Source: an uncultured Verrucomicrobia subdivision 3 bacterium (GTDB lineage: Bacteria; Verrucomicrobiota; Verrucomicrobiae; Limisphaerales; UBA11358). From it: 36,170 bases of DNA. A program made the position numbers and the translations under genes. The stretch covers positions 1 to 36,170 of the forward strand of contig CAINDH010000152.1 in assembly GCA_903847285.1 (NCBI GenBank), written 5' to 3'. The notes beneath the pieces are model-generated. The model searched no databases, was not told where the DNA came from, and saw only the letters and a list, made by a program, of their open reading frames with translations. Below, one piece after another: positions 1 through 8,146 of this stretch. Every line of letters begins with the position of its first letter. Position 1 is the first letter of the stretch.

Positions 1-1
1 C

Positions 2-1264
2 TACACGGGCAACTACGATGAGTATCTGGTGCAGCGGGCGGCGATGGAAGCGACGTTGATCGCCACGGCGAAATCGCAGCAGCGCGAGATCGACCGACTG
101 CAAGATTTTGCCGACCGCTTTGGGGCGAAAGCCAGCAAAGCCTCGCAGGCGCAGAGCAAACGCAAACAGATTGAGCGCATCAAAGAAACGATGGTGCAAG
201 TGCCGGACGGCCCAGAATCCACAATGGGTTTTCATTTTCCGCAGCCGCAACGCAGCGGCCAGCGCGTCATCACGCTGGAGAAAATCAAATTCGGCTACGG
301 CGAAAAAATCATTTATGACGGCATTGATTTTGAAGTGGAACGCGACCAGCGCATCGTGCTCGTCGGACCAAACGGTGCGGGCAAATCCACGCTGCTGAAA
401 TTGCTCGCGCAAGTGCTCACACCGCAAGCGGGCGAACACAAGCTGGGGCACAACACGAAGTTCGGCTACTTCGCGCAGCATCGCGCGGCGATGTTGAACC
501 CGATGCACACAGTATTTCAGGAGGCATCAGAAACGCCGCAACGCATCACGGAGCAAGCCATCCGCACGGTGCTGGGCAGTTTTCTTTTTCGCGGCGATGA
601 TATTTACAAACCGGTGAAAGTTTTGAGCGGCGGTGAAAAATCCCGACTTGCGCTGGTGAAGCTCCTGCTAGATCCGCCAAACCTGTTATTGATGGATGAG
701 CCGACGACGCATCTCGACCTTGCGAGCGTGGACGCGCTCATCGAAGCCCTGAAGCAATATCAAGGCACACTCGTTTTCATCAGCCATGATGTGCACTTCA
801 TTCGCGCGCTTTCCACGCACGTTGTGCGCGTTGAAGCGGGGACGCTTCGGCATTTCGGCGGCGGCTATCAGTATTATTTGGACAAGACTGCGCAGTCGGC
901 GCGTTCGGCATTGACGAGTTCGAGCTTCAGCAAAAACCTGACCGCACCTAAACCTGTCGTGCCGCAGGCCGAACGCAAGGAACAGAAACGCTTGGAAGCC
1001 GCACAACGACAGGCGCGCGCGAACAAGAAATCAGAATTACAAAAACGCAGCGCCGTGCTGGAAAAAGAAATCGCCGATCTCGAAGCGAAGGAACGCGACT
1101 ACGCGGCGGAGCTGGAAAAGCCGGAGACCTACCATTCCGGCGGCCGGGCGACGCAGATTAATCGCGAGTTATCCCATGTCACCAACCGGCTCGAAGCGGC
1201 TAATGCAGAGTGGGAAAAAGTCGGCGCAGAGCTGACGGCATTCGACGCGGCGGCGGCAGACTGA
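2..1264 (+). CDS. ABC-F family ATPase, C-terminal part (5' end outside window)
   Basis: This is the downstream part of a duplicated-ABC protein of the ABC-F (Uup/EttA/Ettl-like) family, soluble ATPases that act on ribosomes rather than as transporters. The frame is open from base 2, with a YTGNYDEYL stretch typical of the end of the first ABC domain, so the true start lies upstream. The Arg/Lys-rich linker between the ABC domains follows. The second ABC domain has Walker A GPNGAGKST (about nt 365-391), signature LSGGEKS (about 623-643) and Walker B LLLMDEPTTHLD (about 683-718). The C-terminus from about nt 955 is Lys/Glu/Ala-rich and predicted coiled coil, like the Uup C-terminal domain. It converges with the minus-strand gene ending at 1376. 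The ABC-F class is secure; the subfamily is not resolved. Confidence 0.93.
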   Translation, partial: YTGNYDEYLVQRAAMEATLIATAKSQQREIDRLQDFADRFGAKASKASQAQSKRKQIERIKETMVQVPDGPESTMGFHFPQPQRSGQRVITLEKIKFGYGEKIIYDGIDFEVERDQRIVLVGPNGAGKSTLLKLLAQVLTPQAGEHKLGHNTKFGYFAQHRAAMLNPMHTVFQEASETPQRITEQAIRTVLGSFLFRGDDIYKPVKVLSGGEKSRLALVKLLLDPPNLLLMDEPTTHLDLASVDALIEALKQYQGTLVFISHDVHFIRALSTHVVRVEAGTLRHFGGGYQYYLDKTAQSARSALTSSSFSKNLTAPKPVVPQAERKEQKRLEAAQRQARANKKSELQKRSAVLEKEIADLEAKERDYAAELEKPETYHSGGRATQINRELSHVTNRLEAANAEWEKVGAELTAFDAAAAD

Positions 1265-1375
1265 TCCAGCCGATCCTCCGATGGGTTGGGCTCACTTAAT
1301 TCGCAAAGGGAACAGACAGGCGCGTGCTGCCGAGTGGAGTGCTTAATCTCTGAGTTTTCTACATCAAGCGAGTGA

Positions 1376-2428
1376 TTAGGATACCGCGAACGCCAGCGGA
1401 AATAATTTCCAAGCGCTTTCCGCACGCGCGAGGACAACCTGTAATTCGCGGGTAAGCTGGTCGACCATCGGTTGCCTGAAAAGTCCGGCGCGACCGCCCT
1501 TGATGCTGATGGTGCGGGCGTTTTGTGCCCAAGCCTGCAATGCCAGCCGTGGATCATGGTCGCGGTAAAACGTTTCGGTGGTGATGAACAGATTCATTTC
1601 ACCGGCATACGGCGCGGGTCGGTAGGCACGAAAAGCATTGGCGTGCATATGGACCACGAACGCACGCCAAGATGGCAGCCAGTTTCGCCGACGGCTAAAT
1701 CCAAGCGCGTAACCCAAACCCCAGCGAAAAATCCGCCAGACCTCGTGCATGGGCGTGCGGATGGAAACGTAAATTCGGCGCGCCCACTTTTCGTTTTTTC
1801 CGGGTGGCGACGGCATTCTGCCATCGAAGAGCGCGAGCATCGCGACTTTTTTCCCTTTGGCCAATAGCATTTGTGCGAGTTCGAGCGAAACCATAGCGCC
1901 GATACACGCACCGCCAAGCAAATACGGACCGTCCGGATCTGTAGCCAAAATTTCGGGTAGATAACGTGCCGCCATCTCGCGCACATCAGTCAGCGGCCAA
2001 GCTTCACCGTGCATGCCGATGGCTTGAAAGGCATAAATGGTTCGCCCCGGAAGTCGGCGGGCAAGCAAACTGTAAGCAGCGGCATCATCCATGCCGCTGT
2101 GAACAAAAAAGATCGGCCGGCCACTACCCTCCTGCAATTTGATTAAAACGCCGGTGTCGGGAATACATTCGCAGGCCAGAACGGCAGCGAGTTTCTGAAT
2201 CGTGCTGTTCTCGGCCAGAATTGCCGGGTGCAACGAAATGTTGAACTCTTCTTCGATGGTCAGAACTACTTCAACTCCTTGTAATGACGTGCCGCCAAGT
2301 TCATAAAAATCACCCGCGCGGCCAATGGGCGAAAGCTTTAGCGCGGTTTCCCAGATGCGTTGCAGCCGGATTTCAATCACATCACGCGGGCGCTCGGAAC
2401 GTTTCAAGCTTTTCTTGGCAGCGGTCAT
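1376..2428 (-). CDS. Free-standing carrier protein-thioesterase didomain protein
   Basis: 350 aa. Residues about 15-85 form a phosphopantetheine carrier domain with the attachment motif GGTSLQ (Ser48). Residues about 104-340 form an NRPS/PKS type I thioesterase-like alpha/beta hydrolase. The nucleophile elbow is GGACIG, so Cys175 replaces the usual Ser, and the acid is probably Asp202 (LALFDG). Where the catalytic His is expected (GxHxxLF before a P-x-V-x-x-L segment) the sequence reads GGRAGLF, so the His appears replaced by Arg. Established knowledge: such modules release or transfer acyl/peptidyl chains bound to a carrier. No adenylation, condensation or ketosynthase gene is adjacent; the nearest acyl-chain genes lie 7 kb away. 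The start is ATG at 2428. Substrate unknown; catalytic competence uncertain. Confidence 0.85.
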   Translation of the reverse strand: MTAAKKSLKRSERPRDVIEIRLQRIWETALKLSPIGRAGDFYELGGTSLQGVEVVLTIEEEFNISLHPAILAENSTIQKLAAVLACECIPDTGVLIKLQEGSGRPIFFVHSGMDDAAAYSLLARRLPGRTIYAFQAIGMHGEAWPLTDVREMAARYLPEILATDPDGPYLLGGACIGAMVSLELAQMLLAKGKKVAMLALFDGRMPSPPGKNEKWARRIYVSIRTPMHEVWRIFRWGLGYALGFSRRRNWLPSWRAFVVHMHANAFRAYRPAPYAGEMNLFITTETFYRDHDPRLALQAWAQNARTISIKGGRAGLFRQPMVDQLTRELQVVLARAESAWKLFPLAFAVS

Positions 2429-2463
2429 ATAGATTTCAAAAAGGAATGGCTGGCAGTTAAATT

Positions 2464-3129
2464 TCAGTCGGCCATCACGGCGGCGGAGTTAGAAAATTTA
2501 GCACGCTCGCGCAGATGCCCGGCCAGGTCGAGTAGCGTTTTTAGCACGACCAGCAACAGCAAACCCAGCAGCGGCGAGTGCAGCGCCATTACCAAAAACC
2601 CACCGCCGATGATGGCGATGTGCAGCACGATGATGCGCCCGTAAGGTTGCGCCATAAGCATCGGCGCGAGGACATTTTTGTATTCGCCGTTGCCAATATA
2701 ATTCGTGCCGAAGGAAATTCCCCGACTGATGACGAGGCCCAGCACCGCCCAGCCGAGATGATTTTCTTGCAACACGCGCCAGAATTTTTCCACGCCGGGA
2801 AAGCCCCGATCATTCTGCATCCCGCCGCCGAACATCATCACGATAAAAATTCCGTGGACGAACGTGAACATTCCGTAGTGGATACAAAAGAACGGGATGA
2901 GGAAAAATTTGGATGCCTGACCCGCCGCGCCGCCACCGCCCGCAAAAATCATTTTAAATACATAAAATACGCCAACGATGACATTCTCGCTCCAGAATAG
3001 AAACATCAGCGGAAAAACTTCCCAGCCGAAAAACAACACGCCCGCCACCGGCACGAGGTTCGCCGCAATAAGCGCGATGACAGAAGGTTTACGCCAGTCC
3101 GCAGCGCTGGGCAGGGCGAAGAATTTCAC
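2464..3129 (-). CDS. DUF6498-like integral membrane protein
   Basis: 221 aa with about five to six hydrophobic segments, starting with a cytoplasmic-looking N-terminus and a WSENVIVGVFYVFKM segment that I associate with the DUF6498 family of unknown function. A short Gly/Ala-rich loop follows the second membrane segment (GGGGAAGQA). The start is GTG at 3129, preceded at seven bases by a TTAAAT box and 16 bases further by TTGTGC, so the mRNA may be leaderless. It lies 35 bases upstream of the carrier-thioesterase gene and could be co-transcribed with it. No function can be assigned. Confidence 0.75.
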   Translation of the reverse strand: MKFFALPSAADWRKPSVIALIAANLVPVAGVLFFGWEVFPLMFLFWSENVIVGVFYVFKMIFAGGGGAAGQASKFFLIPFFCIHYGMFTFVHGIFIVMMFGGGMQNDRGFPGVEKFWRVLQENHLGWAVLGLVISRGISFGTNYIGNGEYKNVLAPMLMAQPYGRIIVLHIAIIGGGFLVMALHSPLLGLLLLVVLKTLLDLAGHLRERAKFSNSAAVMAD

Positions 3130-3215
3130 GCTACAGATTTAACAACAAACCTCAGACGGCACAAAATAAATTGCAGATTGAACGGTTTATGCCAGTGTAT
3201 CGTCGAATCACCACT

Positions 3216-3488
3216 ATGAAAAAACTCCTATTGCTCACCGTTATCGCCTTGGCCGTTAGCTTCACCGCCCGCGCCGAGGAGGCCAAACCCACCGAAGCCA
3301 AACCGTTGCCAGATAATTTGACGACCTGTGTAGTCTCTGGCGAAAAGCTGGGTGGCGACATGGGCAAGCCCGTGACCTTCATCTACAAAAATCAGGAAGT
3401 GAAGCTCTGCTGCAAGGGTTGCAGAAAAGATTTCGACAAGGACCCCGACAAGTTCATCGTCAAAATCCGCGCTGCCGACAAAAAATAA
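3216..3488 (+). CDS. Small exported YHS-like metal-binding protein
   Basis: 90 aa from the ATG at 3216; upstream codons in frame would add an implausible leader before the signal peptide. MKKLLLLTVIALAVSFTARA is a clear Sec signal peptide. The mature part has a YHS-like core: Cys in TCVVSGEKLGG, then KLCCKGCRKDF with three Cys, then DPDKFI. YHS/TRASH-type domains are Cys-rich folds often found in heavy-metal resistance proteins. It is the first gene of the metal cassette 3216-9530, so a periplasmic copper/silver or other soft-metal binding role is inferred. The metal is unknown. Confidence 0.82.
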   Translation: MKKLLLLTVIALAVSFTARAEEAKPTEAKPLPDNLTTCVVSGEKLGGDMGKPVTFIYKNQEVKLCCKGCRKDFDKDPDKFIVKIRAADKK

Positions 3489-3545
3489 TCAACCTTCGGC
3501 AAATTTCGACTGGCAGAAACTCACTAGCTGGCCGATAACTTAACC

Positions 3546-3872
3546 GTGAAACTTGCGTGGACCATCGTTTGCAGCCTGCTTCTGATGCTGGGGCAAGCGA
3601 TGGCGTCTTCTGCCGTGACGTGTGGGGCGACGACCGCAAACTGCGGATGCGGCGGTAAGATGGCCTGCTGCCAACAAGCGCCAGTGCCACAAGCACCCCC
3701 TGCCGCGACGGCACAGCTTGGTTCGCAAGTTCAAATGGTGTCCCCGGTTCCGGCGGTGGCGGTCTGGAGTTTGGCCGCCGCCGGAACTTTTTCAATTTCC
3801 CCGACCGTTTCCCCCTCGTTGACTGCCGACATTGCGTCGATCTTCGCACGCAATTGCTCCCGGCTGATCTGA
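3546..3872 (+). CDS. Small exported Cys-rich protein of unknown function
   Basis: 108 aa from a GTG at 3546. The N-terminus (MKLAWTIVCSLLLMLGQAMA) is a Sec signal peptide. The mature N-terminus carries a Cys cluster (TCGATTANCGCGGKMACC; five Cys within 17 residues), followed by a Pro/Ala/Gln-rich stretch and a hydrophobic C-terminal third. It lies 57 bases after the YHS-like gene and upstream of the adaptor gene, so it probably belongs to the same metal cassette and may bind metal. I recognise no family. The C-terminal half is of low complexity, so its exact extent is less certain. Confidence 0.6.
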   Translation: MKLAWTIVCSLLLMLGQAMASSAVTCGATTANCGCGGKMACCQQAPVPQAPPAATAQLGSQVQMVSPVPAVAVWSLAAAGTFSISPTVSPSLTADIASIFARNCSRLI

Positions 3873-4026
3873 CTCTGCTCTGCTGAAGCCCGTGGTGTGC
3901 CTTGCGCTGGTGCGTGAGGTGTCCTTTGCAAATTCATCTCGCGTTTCAGCTCTCAAAAAAACCAAGTTCGTGCTGTCGCACTGTGGGCGATGGCGTTTCA
4001 ACAAAAGTTTTTAACAGAGAAGTTTT
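3873..4026 (+). other. 154-base intergenic gap inside the metal cassette
   Basis: No convincing coding sequence on either strand. It carries a purine-rich AGAGAAG about seven bases before the adaptor ATG, a plausible ribosome binding site. In many Cus cassettes a TolC-family gene would sit near here; no recognisable remnant is visible. Confidence 0.4.
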
Positions 4027-4896
4027 ATGAAAGCCAAAGTCATCTTAATCCTGCTGCTGGCAGCCGCCGGTGGGGGAATCTATTTTTGGAAATTCAACCC
4101 GCACGCGGCGATGAATCATTCCCCGGCATCCGCCTCGGCGGAGCGCAAAATTCTTTACTACCAAAGCTCGATGCACCCATGGATCAAGTCCGACCAGCCC
4201 GGTAAATGCCCCATCTGCGGCATGGACTTGGTGCCGGTTTATGTAGGCGATGCCCGCACTTCTACGGATACCAATATGGTCGTGCTAAATGCCAATAGCA
4301 TCACGGCCATCAACGTCCAGGCCGAAGCCATCGCCAAACGTCCTCTGATCCGCACGCTTCATGTCATCGGCGACATCCAGAAAAATTCCACGACGAAGGC
4401 GTGGTTTGTGTTCACCGTCTACGAGCGAGACCTGCCGTGGATCAAGGTCGGCCAGACGTTAGTCGTTTCGCTGGTCGCCGTGCCGGGTAAAGATTATCCG
4501 GCAAAAATCCAGGCACACGGCACGGAGGCATTCGCCGACCGCGAACTGGACGCGATGAGCGACAGCACCAAGGTGCGTGCGGAAATCTTGAATCCACCGG
4601 TCGAGGTGCCCGGCTTTGAGGGGCGCGCGTATTTCAGCGGACTGCACGCCGAGTCGCACATCCGCGCGACGACGCCGGAAGTTCTCGCCGTCCCGCGCAG
4701 CGCCGTCATCTCGCGCCGTGAACCGCTGGTGTTTGTGGACGCGGGCGCCGGCGGCTACGAGGTCCGCGCCGTGAAGCTCGGTCGGATCGGTGATGGCTAT
4801 GCCGAGGTGCTGTCAGGTTTGGAGGAAGGCGATAAAGTCGTCACGCACGGCGGCCTGTTACTAGATGCAGAGGCACAACTCAAACGAGGCGAATGA
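4027..4896 (+). CDS. cusB: Short CusB-type RND adaptor with heavy-metal binding domain, hairpin apparently absent
   Basis: 289 aa against about 380-500 for typical CusB/CzcB adaptors. Residues 1-22 form a membrane anchor or uncleaved signal. Residues about 44-72 form the heavy-metal binding domain (SSMHPWIKSDQPGKCPICGM, with Met49/His50, Cys61, Cys64 and Met66). The protein then runs from IAKRPLIRTLHVIGDIQ, the start of the lipoyl/barrel-sandwich region, directly into AWFVFTVYERDLPWIKVGQ, which normally follows the alpha-helical hairpin. About 100 residues of lipoyl and hairpin sequence are therefore missing, with an open frame and no sign of a recent break. The beta-barrel and membrane-proximal parts (LAVPRSAVI, GLEEGDKVVTHGGLLLDAEAQ) are present. 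The stop is one base before the CusA ATG. Role: periplasmic partner of CusA, metal capture and delivery. Confidence 0.88.
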   Translation: MKAKVILILLLAAAGGGIYFWKFNPHAAMNHSPASASAERKILYYQSSMHPWIKSDQPGKCPICGMDLVPVYVGDARTSTDTNMVVLNANSITAINVQAEAIAKRPLIRTLHVIGDIQKNSTTKAWFVFTVYERDLPWIKVGQTLVVSLVAVPGKDYPAKIQAHGTEAFADRELDAMSDSTKVRAEILNPPVEVPGFEGRAYFSGLHAESHIRATTPEVLAVPRSAVISRREPLVFVDAGAGGYEVRAVKLGRIGDGYAEVLSGLEEGDKVVTHGGLLLDAEAQLKRGE

Positions 4897-4897
4897 T

Positions 4898-7800
4898 ATG
4901 ATCAACCGACTCATTGAATGGTCGTTGAAGAACCGCTTCCTCGTGTTCTGCGGCGTGGCGATTCTCATCGGCCTCGGCGTGCGCGCCGTTTATCAAACGC
5001 CCGTCGATGCGATCCCCGACCTCAGCGAAAACCAAGTCGTCGTCTTCGCTGACTGGCCCGGACGCAGTCCGCAGGAGGTCGAGGATCAAGTCACCTATCC
5101 GCTCTCGGTGAACTTGCAAGGTCTCGCCGGCGTGAAAGCCGTCCGCGCGAATTCCATGTTCGGTTTTTCGCTCGTCACCATCATCTTTGACGACAAGGTG
5201 GAAAATTATTTTGCCCGCGCCCGCGTTTTGGAGCGGCTGAATTATCTCGCCAGCGCCGTGCCGGCGGGGGTCACGCCGCAGCTCGGCCCGGACGCCACGG
5301 GTCTCGGCTGGATTTATCAATACTATCTCAACGTGGATCCGACGCGCTCGCCGGATGGCGGCTACGACCTCGGCCAGTTGCGCGCGATTCAAGATTGGTT
5401 CGTGCGCTACCAACTGAATTCCGTTCACGGCGTCGCCGAAGTCGCGAGCCTCGGCGGTTTTGTGCGGCAATATCAGATTTCCGTTTCGTCACTCAAGATG
5501 CGCGATCGGGGCGTGACGTTGCAAGCCGTCATGAACGCCGTGAAGCAAAGCAACCTCAACGTCGGCGGCAAGGTGATTGAAGAAAATGGAATGGAGTTCG
5601 TCGTGCGCGGCATTGGTTTGGTGAAGTCGGAGAAAGATTTGGAGAATATCGTCCTCCAAGAAAATAACTCGCTGCCAGTTTTCCTTCGAGACGTCGCAAC
5701 CATTCAGCTCGGTGGTGATTTTCGGCGCGGTGCGCTGGACATCGACGGCCACGAAGCTGTCGGCGGCATCGTCGTGATGCGCACCGGCGAGAACGCCATG
5801 CAAGTCATCCGCGAAGTAAAAGCCAAGATCGCGCAAATCTCCGCGAGCCTCCCGCCGGGCGTGAGCATCAAGCCGTTCTACGACCGCAGCGATCTCATCA
5901 CGCGCACGCTTGACACGTTGAAACACTCGCTCACCGAGGAAATCCTGCTCGTCACAGCGGTCATCGTGATTTTTCTTTTCCACTTCCGCAGCATCCTCAT
6001 CGTCGTGTTGCCGCTGCCGCTTTCGATTCTCGTCTCGTTCATCCTGATGAACCAATTCGGTATCACCTCAAACATCATGTCACTTTGCGGCATCGCCATC
6101 GCCATCGGCGTGCTGGTGGACGCAGGCATCGTGATGGCAGAGAACGCCATCCGACATTGCGAAATCGCCGAAAAGAAAAAAGGCACGCGGCTGAATAAGG
6201 CCGAGTCACTCCAAGTCACGCTCGAAGCCGCGCAACAAGTCGGCCGGCCGATCTTCTTCGCGATGCTCATCATCATCCTGGCGTTCGTGCCGGTATTCGC
6301 GCTGAGCGGACAAGAGGGAAAACTGTTCCACCCGCTCGCCTTCACAAAGACCTTCGCAATGCTTGGTTCGACCATCCTCGCAGTGACGCTTGTGCCTGCG
6401 TTGTGCGCGACGTTCATCCGTGGACCGTTCCATTCGGAAGATTCAAACCCGCTGATGAAAATTCTGCTGGCGATTTACAACCCGATTTTGGATCTCGCCC
6501 TGCGCTTCCGCAAAACAGTTGTCGGGTTCGCTCTAATTTTGGTTGTCGTTGCTCTTTCGCTGGCGTTCGGCGTGCCGAAGCCGCTGGTCGAGAAACTTGC
6601 AACCATCAATCCAGAGCTGGCGGCAAAGTTGCCGCGCGGCATGGGTAGTGAATTCATGCCGACGCTGAACGAAGGCAGTTTGCTTTTCATGCCGGTGTTA
6701 TTGCCGAGCACATCGCTAACGGAAGTGAAGCGCATCATGGCGTGGCAGGATCAAGTCATCAAACAATTGCCCGAGGTGGAATCGGTCGGCGGCAAGCTCG
6801 GCCGCTCCGAAACCGCGACCGATCCCGCGCCGGTCGAGATGATCGAGACGACCATCATGCTCAAACCCGAATCGCAATGGCGCGCGGGCATGACGAAAGA
6901 CAAGCTCATCACCGAACTGGAAGAGAAACTTTCGCGGATGCCCGGCTACGTTCCGGGTTTCTTGCAGCCGATTGAGAATCGGATTTTGATGATCAGCACC
7001 GGCATCCGCGCGCAGGTCGGGATAAAAATTCTCGGCGACAATCTGGACGCGTTGCAAAAGAAGGCTTTCGAAGTCGAACGCATCGTTCGCCAGATTCCCG
7101 GCGCGGTCGGCGTCGCCGCTTCGCGCACGCAGGGCAAACCGTATCTGGAGATCGAAGTGGACCGCACCGCGCTCGCGCATCACAGCCTCCGCGTGCAGGA
7201 CGTGCTGGATGTCGTCGAAGCCGGCATCGGCGGCGCGAACGTGAGCACTGCTATTCAAAGACGCGAGCGCATCCCGATTCAGGTGCGCGTTGACCGCGAC
7301 GAGCGCGATGACATCGAACGGCTTGGGGATATTCTGGTTCCCGTAAGTGGCGGAAAGTTTGTGCCGCTGGCAGCGCTTACCAGCATCAAGCGCGAAATCG
7401 GCCCAAGCGAAATCGCCAGCGAAAACGGACGCCTCCGAGTCTTCGTGCAGGCGAATGTGCAAGGTCGCGACCTCGCAGGCTTCGTGTCCGAAATCCAGAT
7501 GCGCGTGGCCAAGGAAGTATCGCTACCGCCGGGCATGACGATTGAGTGGAGCGGCCAATACGAAAACCAGATCCGCGCACAACATACGTTACAAGTCATC
7601 GTGCCGGCGGCGCTGTTCGTGATTTTTTTGCTGCTCTACATCGTTTACCACAGCGCAAAGGAGGCGGCGCACGTCATTCTTGCCGTGCCGTTCGCACTGA
7701 CTGGCGGCGTGTTCCTGCAATGGTGGCTGGGCTACAACTTCAGTGTCGCTGTGTGGGTTGGTTACATCGCGCTGTTTGGAACGGCAATTCAAACTGGCGT

Positions 7801-8146
7801 CGTGATGGTTGTCTATCTCGACGAGGCGGTGAAAAAGAAAATGGCCGAGCTTGGAGATAAATTTACCCGCGCCGATTTGATTCAAGCCGTGAAAGACGGT
7901 GCGCGGCTGCGTCTCCGCCCGAAGGTGATGACCGTGGCCACCATTGTCGCGGGCCTGCTCCCGATTTTGTGGAGCATGCGGACAGGCGCAGAAGTGATGA
8001 AGCCGATCGCCGCACCCGTGGTCGGCGGCATGTTGAGCAGCCTGATCCATATTCTCATCGTGACGCCGGTGATTTTCTGCTGGCTACGCGAGCGGGATTT
8101 CCGCATGACAATTCGAACGACAACCCCACCATCCAAACATGAATGA
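4898..8146 (+). CDS. cusA: CusA/CzcA-family heavy-metal efflux RND permease
   Basis: 1082 aa. The start is ATG at 4898, one base after the adaptor stop and nine bases after a GAGG. The protein has the standard two-fold RND plan: TM1 near residues 15-33, a periplasmic porter domain with PVDAIPDLSENQVVV, a TM2-6 block with the proton-relay segment GVLVDAGIVMAENAIRH, a second porter domain, and TM8-12. The heavy-metal subfamily signature MGSEFMPTLNEGSLLFM is present. Met residues in SLLFMPVLLP, IMLKPESQW and ILMISTGIRAQVGIK fall where CusA uses methionines for Cu(I)/Ag(I), which favours monovalent copper/silver over the zinc/cobalt/nickel branch (inference). It exports metal using the proton gradient, normally with CusB and an outer-membrane channel, here not encoded nearby. 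Confidence 0.95.
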   Translation: MINRLIEWSLKNRFLVFCGVAILIGLGVRAVYQTPVDAIPDLSENQVVVFADWPGRSPQEVEDQVTYPLSVNLQGLAGVKAVRANSMFGFSLVTIIFDDKVENYFARARVLERLNYLASAVPAGVTPQLGPDATGLGWIYQYYLNVDPTRSPDGGYDLGQLRAIQDWFVRYQLNSVHGVAEVASLGGFVRQYQISVSSLKMRDRGVTLQAVMNAVKQSNLNVGGKVIEENGMEFVVRGIGLVKSEKDLENIVLQENNSLPVFLRDVATIQLGGDFRRGALDIDGHEAVGGIVVMRTGENAMQVIREVKAKIAQISASLPPGVSIKPFYDRSDLITRTLDTLKHSLTEEILLVTAVIVIFLFHFRSILIVVLPLPLSILVSFILMNQFGITSNIMSLCGIAIAIGVLVDAGIVMAENAIRHCEIAEKKKGTRLNKAESLQVTLEAAQQVGRPIFFAMLIIILAFVPVFALSGQEGKLFHPLAFTKTFAMLGSTILAVTLVPALCATFIRGPFHSEDSNPLMKILLAIYNPILDLALRFRKTVVGFALILVVVALSLAFGVPKPLVEKLATINPELAAKLPRGMGSEFMPTLNEGSLLFMPVLLPSTSLTEVKRIMAWQDQVIKQLPEVESVGGKLGRSETATDPAPVEMIETTIMLKPESQWRAGMTKDKLITELEEKLSRMPGYVPGFLQPIENRILMISTGIRAQVGIKILGDNLDALQKKAFEVERIVRQIPGAVGVAASRTQGKPYLEIEVDRTALAHHSLRVQDVLDVVEAGIGGANVSTAIQRRERIPIQVRVDRDERDDIERLGDILVPVSGGKFVPLAALTSIKREIGPSEIASENGRLRVFVQANVQGRDLAGFVSEIQMRVAKEVSLPPGMTIEWSGQYENQIRAQHTLQVIVPAALFVIFLLLYIVYHSAKEAAHVILAVPFALTGGVFLQWWLGYNFSVAVWVGYIALFGTAIQTGVVMVVYLDEAVKKKMAELGDKFTRADLIQAVKDGARLRLRPKVMTVATIVAGLLPILWSMRTGAEVMKPIAAPVVGGMLSSLIHILIVTPVIFCWLRERDFRMTIRTTTPPSKHE

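Noticed and set aside
3873..4026. Remnant of a TolC-type channel gene
   Set aside because: No frame shows OMF-like helices or a signal peptide; the gap is too short to support a claim of a deleted gene.
6716..7462. Long minus-strand open frames inside cusA
   Set aside because: They are antisense shadows of a GC-rich gene with strong RND motifs on the plus strand.
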